Shown one piece after another: positions 1-11,476 of a stretch of 64,000 nucleotides of DNA; position 1 is the stretch's first letter; the number at the start of each line of letters is the position of its first letter. The position numbers and the translations under genes are program-made. Below the pieces are notes generated by a model that ran no database searches, had not been told where the DNA came from, and saw nothing but the letters and a program-made list of their open reading frames with translations. Source of the DNA: Luscinia megarhynchos. Its lineage: Eukaryota; Chordata; Aves; Passeriformes; Turdidae. The stretch is taken from assembly GCA_034336665.1 (NCBI GenBank), contig CM067568.1:45938770-46002769 (forward strand), in the 5' to 3' direction.

Positions 1-122
1 TATGGACTATATTATGGACAAAGTAGATTGAATTTCCCTAAGTTACAGAGGACTCACAAAATAGAACTGCCATAAATTTTGGTTCATTTGGTTCAGTACT
101 GCATGGCTTAAAGGATCCTCAC
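1..122 (-). other. BTBD7: BTBD7 intron 5, 5' part only
   Basis: This is the start of the intron after the fifth visible exon, read on the minus strand. It opens with GTGAGG at 122-117, a good donor. The next exon lies outside the window. Confidence 0.85.
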
Positions 123-198
123 CTCGATCTGCTATCCTCTTCATCAACTGGTGTTCTCCCCATTTAATCAGATATTTAAGAATATCTTGTTCACTTGC
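123..198 (-). CDS. BTBD7: BTBD7 exon 5 (BACK-region exon)
   Basis: This 76-nt exon encodes 25 codons plus one base, starting ASEQDILKYLIKWGEHQL and ending IADR. That matches the segment of vertebrate BTBD7 just after the BACK-type region. The acceptor is a pyrimidine-rich stretch ending TACAG at 201-199. The donor is G|GTGAGG at 123/122, so the exon enters in phase 0 and leaves in phase 1. The split codon starts with G, which fits the Glu that follows IADR in other vertebrates. Reading through the donor gives an intronic extension (GEDPLSH) that is not part of the protein. This is the last BTBD7 coding sequence in the window; the proline-rich C-terminal half is missing only because the window ends. 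Confidence 0.95.
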
Positions 199-1341
199 CT
201 GTAGAAAAAGAAAGTCAGTAATCTGTATATGCTTCATGTCACATGCACACACACAAAAAAAACCCCATAGATCTTTCACAGCTCTAAAGAAACACAGTTG
301 TACCTAAGCATGAAGTCTTTGCACTTTATGATTTGCTTTCCAATTTCTCCTAATATTTTAAGCTGTACTACAGGTATATCACCACCATAATTTCTAGATT
401 CATATTACTTACTGAATCCCTAGGAAGAGGAAGAAGTTTTGTACAGAAGGAAAAAAATTATTTAGTATGGAAACTTACAGTATAAAGTTTCAATTACTAA
501 ATTTAATTAAAGGGGGAAGTTCTACCTCTGGGTGTTTCAAGCTTTTGTTTACCATTGCAAATTCAGCAATATAAGCTTTCATGGAAGATAACTACTATTA
601 ACTGTAATTTTTGAAGTGTTTCAAGTGAACAAAACTTTTTTTAAAAAAGACTTTAAATAATCTCTAGCACTGAACTCTTACAAAAAAGTGAAATTGAGAT
701 GAATGCAGTTTAAAAAAATAGTAATCTTTAAGCTATTAAAGGGTGGTCATCATTATACAGATGTCTCCCATGAAGGGCAATAGCAGCAAAAATTCAGAAT
801 CTTTCTGTTGGCCGGTACAGTTCTCTCCCCCTAGAACCACACAATCAATGAAGGCATGTCAGAGGAAAAAAAAAATTCTGCAATACTTGTCAGAGAAGGT
901 ATTTTTCTCTGTCCATGAAAATAAATTGAGTTTTCCAAACCATTTCTAGTTTATTAGCTCCCACTGCCCCAAATTAGCATGTGTGCTGTTACAGCAAAAC
1001 TATTCCCACCATGTAATTTTATAAATCTCTTAAACAGGCAAGGCAAATGTTAGGTTCAGAAATGCTTTGTTTAAAATAATTTGCATCCATTTATAAACTA
1101 TTATTAAACTTGTAAGCAACAGCATATACCACATTTGGCTTGTGTTACAAGCCAAGAACAAAACTATTTTCTTAATCACCACTTCCATTTCATTTTTTCA
1201 CATATTACAGAAGGAGTGCTTAGTGTGTACAAACTCCCTTCAGCCTACAATTTAAAACCAACTATTCCCAAGCATTTCCAAGCAATGGTACAATACATCC
1301 TGCCTCTAGCAGGAGCAGCTGTATTCTGCACTGCAGGTTAC
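199..1341 (-). other. BTBD7: BTBD7 intron 4
   Basis: This is a 1,143-nt intron from donor GTAACC (1341-1336) to acceptor TACAG. It is AT-rich, and I recognise no gene, RNA or mobile element in it. Short ORFs across it have no recognisable similarity. Confidence 0.9.
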
Positions 1342-1550
1342 CTGTAAATAGTCAGACTGAATAGCTGTGAGCAGGTGGTCCTTGCTGAGCTCGTAGAAGA
1401 CCTCTGAAGTCATGACCTGGGTGAACTCCTCACAGAGGAAATGCAGTGCCTGGCGATGCACCCACTTGGAGCCGTACGGCTGAGAGCTCCACTTCAGAAT
1501 GGCAATCAAGGTGTCCAGAGAGATGCTCTCAGCAATAATATCTTCACAGC
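1342..1550 (-). CDS. BTBD7: BTBD7 exon 4 (BACK domain)
   Basis: This 209-nt exon completes the split Gly codon and then encodes CEDIIAESISLDTLIAILKW through KDHLLTAIQSDYLQ. This is the BACK-like helical region that follows the second BTB domain in BTBD7. The acceptor is TTTTGTAG at 1558-1551, and the donor is CAG|GTAACC at 1342/1341. It enters in phase 1 and leaves in phase 0. No frameshift or stop is present, and every residue of the vertebrate family block that I recognise is in place (KWSSQPYGSKWVHRQALHFL and CEEFTQVMTSEVFYELSKDH). In BTB-BACK proteins this region commonly positions the BTB module for partner binding; applying that to BTBD7 is inference. Confidence 0.96.
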
Positions 1551-4500
1551 CTACAAAACAGGGACAGCAATCAACAGTGCTGTTACACAGACCCTTTGAC
1601 CTTAAAGGAATAATAATGTGGGCAAATCTGTAACAGAAAGGGTTATATATACCAGTGAGAGTAAAGATCTGTAGAGTTCCCTACAGATCAAGGTTGAAAA
1701 CAAGGTTGTATTTTGACTAAAAATACAATCATTTCAACAGTGGTTTATGATTCCAATATACATCATTTACTTTCTAAAGGCATATGAAGCATCATGGCTG
1801 CTGGCATACCTGGGTAAACAACTGGAAAGCTGGTTCAACCCAATCAGAACCCCCTTTGGTTATCTGAATGTTTAACACTTTTAAACATTGAGAATTTGAG
1901 TCACTATTGTTTGCAGCAGATTCACAGAAACCCACGAACTTTAACAAAGGTGGGATTTTCGCTTGTATCACTTTGGTCATGCACCCTCCTGAGACAGACC
2001 ACCCAGAGGAGAAGAAACACAAGCTGTAACAGTGTTGGTACTCGGCTACTTGGTACAGGATGAGGGCAGCAAAGCATCATTTTCTGACTCACAGAGAAGG
2101 CAGGAAGCAGTGGATGGCTGCTCCAGGCCACCACAATGGCCTCAGTATCCAGCAAGGCACAGAGGGTGCCAGAACAGGGAGCACATTCTCTGACAGGGAA
2201 GCAGAAAGGAGGCAGATTTATGGAGTCTGCTACAGCTCCCTCCCTACCCAGGGCTTTACTAGGATCTACTCTTTCAGAGGGTACATATCTTCTGAAGGAG
2301 AGAGAGTATAGTTAAAACTCCTGAAGGGAAATGGAGCTGATTTGGAAGATATGAGGGAAAGACATACTTTGGGAGGGCTGAAAACATGGGTACCTGGGAC
2401 TATGGAGTTAAGACAGATGGCACCACAATGTTGATAACTTGAAGTCTCCAATAGCACTTTGTTGATTTCATTTGTACCTCTGGTTCAGCACAAAGATAGC
2501 AATTTAAAGAAAAATTTCTCAGAATTATACATTCCAGTCTCAACCCACTACAGCCACAAAATTACAGCTGTGTTTATGCCTGCCTATAAGAGGTCCTCAG
2601 ACAATTGAGAGCTACATGTCTACACTGCAATTTTACTTCTTACACATCACCACTTTTCTCTCAGTTTCAAAGATACCTAAAAACTAAACTGCATTTTTTA
2701 GGGATATGTACTGCATTACTGAGCTCTTGAACTAAGCTGAGTAAAAAACTGTTTAACACAGTAATCTCAAGCCTAGTCAAGACAAAGACAGGTCTCCTGA
2801 TGCTAAATATTTTTGCACTGGCTGCATACACAGATAAGACACGCTAGCAACAAGAGAAAACAAAAGAGAAATCTTACTTTTCTACATAGGACAGCATACA
2901 GAATATACAGTGTTCATTCCATTTCCATTTTAACTAATAATGTGAAAGATATGTTTTTAAGGAGTAGGTAGTAACAAGTGAACAAGTTTCTTCTTCAAGT
3001 AGGAGGGCATCTGTCAAAGGAGCTACTACTTAGAAGTCACTAAAATGGGAATTTAAACAGGAGAGTTAAGAAGGTAGTAGAGAGCAACAGTTTAAAGCAT
3101 GAGACTGGTTATAAATTTACCTGTCCTATTAGACACACATATTTATACCCAACACCATAACAACCACAATGTGGTAACTGTAAGAACAATACTCTATCAA
3201 TAAAATTTTCTAAGCTTTTCAGTAATATGCCTGAATGTATAGAGTTTTTGGACCAGTTGATACTTAAGTAAAACTTTCTTCAACAAGAAGCTGGATGATT
3301 TTTTTTTCACGTCTGATTCACCTGAGAAAAGGAAGAGTGAATGCAGTCACTGAGAGAAGGGCTACCCCAAAGCACACACATTTCTGACCAATGCAGCACA
3401 TGCAGCATTACACTGTGTATCCCCAGACTCACTCTCCATTTGCTTCTCACAAAGGGATCAGTGGTGAGTCATGTTTCAACACCACTGCTTTGTCCTTCAC
3501 CATTAATGGAACAGTATGGCACTTCTCAGAGCCACCTATCTCCATGAGGTTACCCATTATCATTACCACTACCAGTAAGAACAGATACCTCATTATAGAT
3601 ATTGACCTCTAACCTGCATGGCAAACACTGGCCTTAAGTGAGCAGTGCACAGGCAGCTAAGATGGGTTGGAGGCACTTGGAACATCACTCCAGTCACCAC
3701 CAGTACACTAAGAGCAGAGGACGAGAACTGCTCTGAAATACACTCCACGGGTTGAGGTACAGGTTAGTGAAACTGCCCCTCTAGATAGGGGAATTCCCCA
3801 GATTCCTAAAGGATGAAGTCTTAAGTCTTTAAAGTTCTGGTCAAGAATCTGAGAAACCATCTTAAACAAATAAGAAACAACCATCCAAAACCCAACTTAT
3901 CATCAAAAAAAGCTCAAAATACTTCAGCACATGTCAGAAACACAAGTAAATGAAGTCTGAAGCTTTGCACTTCAGGATCCATTTTTACCCAAACGGCAAA
4001 GGGCTGACATCGAATTTAACTTTGTCATGCGAGTTTCTCAGCTTTCCTTTTGGGGCTCAAGAAAGGAAAATGTTAAATTAGCAACAAACCTGGCACATGA
4101 ATGAAAGCAGTGACTAGCTGCAATTTGCTTAAGAGAGGAGTTTGACTCCCATGAATAAGAAAACAAATAGTTTGAAACCATTATTTAGGGTCATCTGCAC
4201 TCAGCCTTTCCCTGCTAAATCCTAACACGATTTTTTCCATGCAATTACTCTGCTTGCATGCAAGCTGACTTCAGCAGAAACTGCATTCCCCTGAACTCTA
4301 AACATCACACATAAAGACTGTTCCATTTCAAAGGCAGTAAAGTAAACCCACACACTGAAATCAGTCACCAGGAAACTCGAACTACAAGAGCAGAGACTTA
4401 TCTCAAAATTAATGCCATTCCTAGTATTTCATCTGACATTTATTTTTGAAGTAAAGATGCCTGTCCCCTGAAAAGACACCAGAAATGCAGTTCCAAAGAT

Positions 4501-7500
4501 CTGAGCAACACCAATTTATAGAAACAGTGCATCAGTTCAGTCTCAATTCTTCTGTCAAGTTCAATTATTGCACAACTAACAATAATAATATAACATCAGG
4601 TGAAAGGCTCATTAAGGATGACTAACAAATAAAACAGTCTTTTTCCCAAGTAATTTTAGCAATGGGTCAGAAGTGTGGGATTATTAAAAGTATTTCTTCT
4701 GAAGTAAGCATAAGGTAATAATTAAAGTGCTTTTTGAGCTTCTAAATAAATTGGGGCAACCCAATTATAGCTATGGAAGGAATCCAATTTCCTTTCTTCT
4801 TTGGCAGAAGTTTTTTTCTGCTTTAACAATCAGCCACTTGGCAAAAAAAGTAGTCATCTAATAGCCACATTATTGCTCTTCACAGTGGAACAGAACATTT
4901 TTTCATGTGAATACTATTTTTTAATACTCAGGCAGCAACAGCCTTCCCAAGATCCACCTCAAGCATCCCACAGGCTTCTGTGACCATTACTATCCTTCAG
5001 AGATTCAACATGGAATCTACAAAAAGGAAAGATAACTATCATTTTGCACAAATTTTGCTATTCCATGCATTCCTTTTGCTGGATGCCAATAGACCCTGCC
5101 TACCATCAAGTCCTGTCTGCTGCTGCAGTTCTCTCTCAAGTGCAGTCTCACAGTCCTTCTAGACAGAAATAGCTTGAGCCCATGTTTAGCATTTCTAGCT
5201 AGTGGCATGGGATCAGCAGTTTGACAGACCTACTGAAGACAAGATAACTTCCTTCAACAAATAGCAAAAGTGGCATTAAGCAAAGTTTTTACTACAAAAC
5301 TGTTAGCTTGATGTAACTCACTTTGTGGTGAAGACTTTCCTCCTAAACATGTGCACACCAGTAGAGTCAATGAAAAAAAAGTAGTAAGATTTCATCTTAC
5401 AGCTAAACTGGAATCTAGAAGCCATTCAATGTTTTTTAAGTTTGTCACATTAGGAGAGACTATGCTGGCAATCACATGAACCATAGTTTTTGAATTTTTT
5501 TGAATGTGGATTTAATACTGCTACCATAGGATCCCTGGCACTACAGTCCTCCTCAAGATCAAGAGCACTTTGTGATGTCAGGCAGTATCTGCTTCTGGAC
5601 CAAACACTGTGCTACTGAATATGCCTTTACAATAAAGTTTTAAGTTCTTATACTTGTCAAGAGTAAACTCAACACCTAAAATAAAAGCGAAGGAAAGCAA
5701 AAAGTTGGAAATTGAGTTATTTTTTGTCAGTCTTACTTTAGAAAACTTCTTTGAATCAGGTGACAGAAAAGATTCTCAGGCAAAACTATTTCATAAGGTC
5801 CCAGTATCCAAAAGCCTATCACAGCAAAACATTCTGTACCACCACCTCAGTGGGACTATTCACGACAATGGGCAACAGGGCCAAGATACAGTAGAGGATT
5901 CACATATGGAATATAGCTATCTTATAAAACTGACATGCCTGAAGTCAAATTTCTCTGCAACAGCAGGGCAGTACAGTAAGACTGGAAGTGGGGAGTATTT
6001 TAACAATGTGTGATGAACAGGACTAGGGAACTAATCTGGTTTTAGTAATTGTGCTACAGAAGAGCAAGGGCTAAGCGATATTAAACCCAATCTTTGTGAG
6101 TCAGTGTGTTAAAATAGTTGCACCAGTACAGTTGACAGAGAGCAGCAAGGCAGCATGAAGACAGAAAAACTGCAGCAGAGGGCAGAAACAGGCAGACAGA
6201 GGACAGAAATGTTCCACTAAGGGATGTGCTCCAACCTCCTGGAGAGGGCTCTAATCCTCATAGCCTCTGTGAAAGCCCTGAAGAGTCTCAGTTTTGACAG
6301 TAACAACTACCAGAGCACCCCTAAAAGCAGTGCCAATCCTACTAGATACAAAGCTCTATTGACCAGAAATACTTGCTGATTAGCTCATTTACTCAAATTA
6401 GTTCATTCAAAGATCCATTTCAGTTTCTCTTGAAACACAAGTGACAATCCTCAGCTAAAACAAATCAAGATGAAGGCAGAGGAAATTCTAAATAAAGGTT
6501 GTCCTGCTTTATTTGGACAGTAAACATTTACTGCACATACTCACACTATCAGAGTCTTCACCATAGGGAAACTATCTATTAAATCACAATAGTCAGAAAA
6601 AGGAGTCTCACTGTGTTAGGAATAGGAAAATTTCCATGGAAATAGTCAAAGCTGAATCATCTGCTAAAACCGAAGAAAAATTAAAACATCTGGATACTTA
6701 GAAAGGTCCCTAAAGACAAATCAAACTAAAATCTGTTGAAAATAAAAACAGCTGATCAGAAGCTTTAAAATACATCAACTTCACTTGACACTCAGTTACA
6801 AACACCCAGGCAAAACTGAGTGAAATAGAGAAAAATGAATTGGAAAGAGTATCCAGACTTAACAAAGTAAGCCCAAAATATTTTCCACGAAACCAGGGAA
6901 ACAAGCCTTAGCAAGTTCACAATTGGCTAGCAGGAGTGAGCTGAAACAAAAAACTTTAGCTGAGGGTGTGGAAATCTAGAGAAGAAACTTAAGACATCAG
7001 CTACTGTGAAGCCAGCTGATGGGATCAGTCAGTACTTGGGCAGAACTGGACACCTGCTGCACTACAGAGTGGAAAAACACTGCCAGTGGTCCAAACTGAG
7101 AGATGCCAGGAGAACTGCCTGCTCAGTGGCCTCCAACACCTACACAATGCTGTCTCTTCCACATCAATCTGCAGAACATCCAGAAGTCTGATGTTTTGAG
7201 TGACAGCTTCCAGCATAGAAGTCTGCTAGCTGTGAAATTAGGGAATGGATGGACACTACTGAAATTAAGATCTCCCATCTACCTCATGTTAAGTATCGTA
7301 CTAAGTGAGGACAAGATGCTACAAATGAGTCAGAAACAAGAACAGTGGTCAAGACTAAAGCACCTCTTTAAGTGATCTCAGTCACGTGCAGGCATATAGT
7401 TTTCCCTGACCAAATAAGCTTCCTTTTAATTTTGATTATAAGATTATACCAGAACAGTTCTTCCGTGTCTGCACAGTACCAGTGACCTAAACATGAACTC

Positions 7501-10396
7501 TGCAAATTAAGTATGAAACTATTAGATTCTGACTCCACTGGCATATACAGATCTACAGAGTGCTTTCTGCTTTCTCCTCTAGCTAGGGAAAGCAGCACCA
7601 ATTTGTGAAATCCTAATTAGGTGAAGCTAACATCTAGAATTTCAATATCTGAAAGAGTGCCAAACCTATATTTTCTAGTATTTGATAATTTAATGGATTT
7701 CAACAGTTGCTGATTTTACAGCATTTCTCCCCTATGTGTAATAACAGCCTCACCCCTCAATCTCACTACTTTTGTGGTCAGAAAGGGATTTACTATGGAA
7801 TGAAGAAAATCCCTGAATGCCACTATATCCCTCTACCTTCTTTCTATGACCACCCCCAAAACACTACAGCTCCAGTTCATCCAGAGGGTCACCAAGACCA
7901 TGCCTGCACTGCTGCACTTGCTGCAGTGCAACTCCTGCTGCTGCCTTTCTTTTTACTCTCTCAGAGGTAGTACTGGGGGAAAACTTCCAGGAAAAAGCAG
8001 AGATCATGTTACCACTGACTCATGGAATATACATTCCAAAGCCGCAGTGCTCTGTAGTGCATTACTGAAAAGAGTATCAGTTTAGAACTTGCTGATCCAA
8101 GTTAGCTCAACTTCAAGCAAGCAGAAACAAACTCAGCACCAAATAAAATAGCAGCTCATTTTTCAGTACTCATTAACACAGAAAATAAAAGCCATCTTCC
8201 TATCTATAAGTTTACTTAAGTTCCTCTTGGAAGTTCTTTATCTGTCATTGCTTTTCTGCTTTGCTGTAACTTCATCAGAGCACCTCCAGATCACAGTTAT
8301 TCCAGTTTAGGTTTCCAATCTGAGGAAAAGAATAGCACCCTGTTCATTTATGAAACAGTGCAAAATTATTCAGTGTCTCGCTGAGGGTTTCACTCACCAT
8401 TTAATTCTCTCATTTGTATTCTCCCAAGCACGTTAAATCCTTTTAGCACTTGTTGTATATATGCATGCACCAAAACTGAGAAACTGCATTACCTCTTTAA
8501 ACTCATTTTCCTTTCTGGCTTTCAGCTGATCTACAGAGTTGTTCTCAAGTACTATTACCTTGTGCATATTATTTAGAAATTAACTTAATATCATAGTTCA
8601 ATTACAGTAAAACTTCTTGCTCCTTTTGAAGCATTAAATTTCTTGGTGTACTGAGACGGAAACAACAAAAATAAGAAAGATGCAGACAGACAAGAGAGGG
8701 TCTGAAGGAGTGCCATGATGTTGATCAAAGTACTAGAGAACTCAGCCTTAGGTCTCTTCTCCCTGAAGAACAGAAGATTCAGGGGAGTTTGTCACAGTAT
8801 TCCCAGACCTTGAACTACTGTAGAGCTAAAGAGGACAAGAAGCCACATGAAGAGAACAAGGGGCAACAAGTATTGGAAGTTGCACTGGAAAACATGTCAA
8901 CACAAGATGTTTTTGCAATGAGAACAATCACTTCACCAGGACAATCTCCCCAGGGACACAGGATAGTCCCCATGGCTGGTTGTTTTCAGTAAGTGATTGG
9001 ACAGAATGCTGGACAATCTCACCTAGGCTCATTTATCACTTGGACAGGTTGGATCCTATGATCTTTTGAGGCCCCTTTTGTCCCAGGCAGCTCTATGATT
9101 GGATGATTCTGAGCCTCAGAACAGCCCAATTACATCCTGTAGCATGTTGCCTCAGAAAACACATGCCCTTTGATCTGTGTCAGTTTTATTGCATTACAAT
9201 TATTTCAGCTTTCAGCACAATCTGAAAATTAGTTTCCTAATGCCAAACTCCACATGAGCTACAGTATTTCTATTAGTTTCTCATATCCTTATCACTCTCA
9301 GTTTCATGTAACCATTAGTAGAATACATTAAAAATATGACATCTTCCTGCAGTGCTTATACTGCTCTTTCCTGTCTACTCTTTATCAAGTTTCCTATTTT
9401 ACTTAGAACTACTTTATAGCTTACAATGTAAGGTTTCAATCTTGTCAAATTAAATTTGACAGCTAGAAGTTATGGATGTACAGATCTACTGTAAAAAGTT
9501 ACTTTCGTTAAAAAAAAATTAAACTAGTTTAAACAAATTATGTGTTACCATCGAACTCCATTTTCCCTTTCTCAGCTCAAAAGTAAAATTCTTATTCCTC
9601 ATACTGAAGCAATTTCCATACTTCATTATACATCATATGGCCACTAAAAAGCTCAAACACCAACAGACAGACAAAACTGCAGGCAAAGCTGCCACCACAA
9701 GAAATACCATTACTTCACTTATCAGTGCTTGGACACCTCACCTAAGACTGCACTATTTCAGGTCAGGAGATCGTATATAACCAAGATTTGAATAATCTTC
9801 AAGAACAATAGAAGTAGTAAAACTTTCTAAACTCTATGTCTGAAAACACTGATTGATCCTGCCTTCAGTTCTGTTCATAGAGGGGCAGACTTTAAAGACC
9901 TAAGACTAGTGCAATTAATCTGTTGAAGTTTTCCTTCCACAACAGCAAGATTGCAGGGTTGGTATCTTTGACATAAACTACAGAAACAGTCATTCAAGTT
10001 TACAGCCTCATTAACATACAGACACTTCCTAACAAGTCTAAATATTTCCTCCTCTCAACAAGGATCTCTGTAGTTTACACCTGAATTTTGGATTAGAGAA
10101 AAATTACCTAAAAATGGATTACAGAAAGCATTAGAAATATCAAGACCAGTTATACATACTTGATAAAATTAACACGCTTCAACAATGATGCACTATAGAA
10201 CTAAATCTTTTGCATGGCATTTCTTCTGTCCCTAGAAAATAGATGCATTATTGACAACTTACAGATGGAAAGCAAATTCCATCTCTAAGGAACTGTCAGC
10301 CATTGACAGTTAACAATAAGCATTCCTACAGTGCAAAACTGCTAAAACTTGTTCTGATAAGGTCATATATTCTACAGAAAGGACAGTATTACATAC
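1551..10396 (-). other. BTBD7: BTBD7 intron 3
   Basis: This is an 8.8-kb intron from donor GTATGT (10396-10391) to acceptor TTTTGTAG. It contains a plus-strand CR1 3' fragment (8695-9112). The rest is AT-rich unique-looking sequence with short chance ORFs, the longest being 119 codons at 5654-6013 on the plus strand with no recognisable similarity. I see no other exon or RNA gene. Confidence 0.88.
8695..9112 (+). mobile_element. CR1 LINE, 5'-truncated 3' fragment
   Basis: From about 8820 the sequence follows the CR1 3' region closely. It reads GACAAG-AAG, then GGGGCAACAAGTATTGGAAG, then GAGAACAATCACTTCACCAG, then CAATCTCCCCAGGGA. It then has the typical end, GGTTGGATCCTATGATCTTT followed by CTATGATTGGATGATTCTGA, a decayed copy of the family's short 3' tandem repeat. 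The part before 8820 (for example ATGATGTTGATCAAAGTACT) matches more loosely, so the left edge is approximate. It lies antisense inside BTBD7 intron 3. It is 5'-truncated, as almost all CR1 copies are, and codes for nothing intact. Confidence 0.85.
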
Positions 10397-11476
10397 CTTG
10401 TGCAAGCATGTTAAACTCCAAGAACAGTGCTATGTGATAAAGCTCCATAGCTTCTTCAGCCCTAGTCATGTTCAGTTTTCCTGCTACAAGAGCCTGAACT
10501 TCACTTAAACTGCCCACTGAAGGACTGGAGTGCAAAACTGAGAGGTCCACCACATCTGTATACATACAGTTCAAAATGACCTTAGCATATTTTTTTGGTA
10601 TGATAGATTCATCCAGTATAATTCTAGTTGGAGTGCGTAGAGTTCGGTCTGTGATTTCTTCACCAGTTCGTATCCTCCTCTGCAGCAAGTGACGGAAAAA
10701 GGGAGATCGGGATGAAATAATCGCTTTGTGAGCTCTGAGCTCTTCATCTAGACAGTTCTGATTTCCACCAAAAGTTTCAACTAGGTCAGAGTTGGATGAA
10801 AAGCTAAGAACCACATCGTAGTAGCACATATAATCAAACAGCGCACGCATGTCAACATCTAAGGAATTTGGTGTTCCAAATTCCTCACTAAGCTGCACGA
10901 GAATATCGACATTCTGGAATCTCGAATCCTCCATTCCAAACTCGCCCGTATAAAGGTAGTGTAACAAAGCAGAAAACATAGGCATGTCTATGCCAGCTGT
11001 GTTAATATCCATTATTATTTCTGCCCCATACTCTGGTGAGGAAGAAAGCAGCGTCTTAAAAAATGGACATCTTGCCGCCAATATCGCACGATGCACAGGA
11101 AAACAAGTTTCTTGAAATATTAAGTCTACATCAGTACAGTATTTGTATTGATAAAGTTCAGCCATGTCTTTTTGTAGCGTCTTGGCTTCTGGTCTTGCCA
11201 AATTAGCTTGTAGATAAAGTTCCTTTAAGGCTGATGTTCCTTCGTATTCTTCCACTAAAGCATTAACATCTCTGACATCCCAGCCTGAGAGGAGCTCGCG
11301 CATCTGCTTGGCATGGTCAGCAGATCGGCTCGATTTCCGACGCTTAATGAATTTCTTTTTGAGGGTGGCAAGGCCAGAGGTTTTCTTTTTCTTGTCTTGA
11401 GGTTTCTCATGGCCATGGTCAAGGCTATACAGCTTTGATTCACAGCCAAAACCTTGATGAGAGTAGGATGATGTCC
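10397..11476 (-). CDS. BTBD7: BTBD7 exon 3: nuclear-localisation-like basic segment and both BTB domains
   Basis: This 1,080-nt exon runs open from GTSSYSHQGFGCESKLYSLD to FLEFNMLAQG. In order it shows a lysine/arginine-rich stretch (KKKFIKRRKSSRS, roughly residues 55-75 of the protein), then a first BTB/POZ domain (CTDVDLIFQETCFPVHRAIL, then CPFFKTLL). A second BTB domain follows (YYDVVLSFSSNSDLV, then AHKAIISSRSPFFRHLL), with the conserved segment TPTRIILDESIIPKKYAKVI. The acceptor is TTTGCCTTTAG at 11487-11477, and the donor is CAAG|GTATGT at 10397/10396. Both flanking introns are in phase 1. BTBD7 is known from mouse studies to drive epithelial cleft formation and branching, being induced by fibronectin and acting on Snail2 and E-cadherin. 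The family identity is certain from the sequence; the function is by orthology. Confidence 0.98.

Noticed and set aside
1792..2155. Overlapping minus-strand ORFs of 76-77 codons in BTBD7 intron 3
   Set aside because: They are in the sense direction of BTBD7 but do not match the known protein, which passes directly from exon 3 to exon 4.
5654..6013. 119-codon plus-strand ORF in BTBD7 intron 3
   Set aside because: It has no recognisable domain, no splice-site support and no CpG promoter. Its length is within chance for 64 kb.
6230..6350. Possible CR1 fragment (GCTCCAACCTCCTGGAGAGG)
   Set aside because: Only a short loose resemblance; the characteristic CR1 blocks and 3' end are missing.
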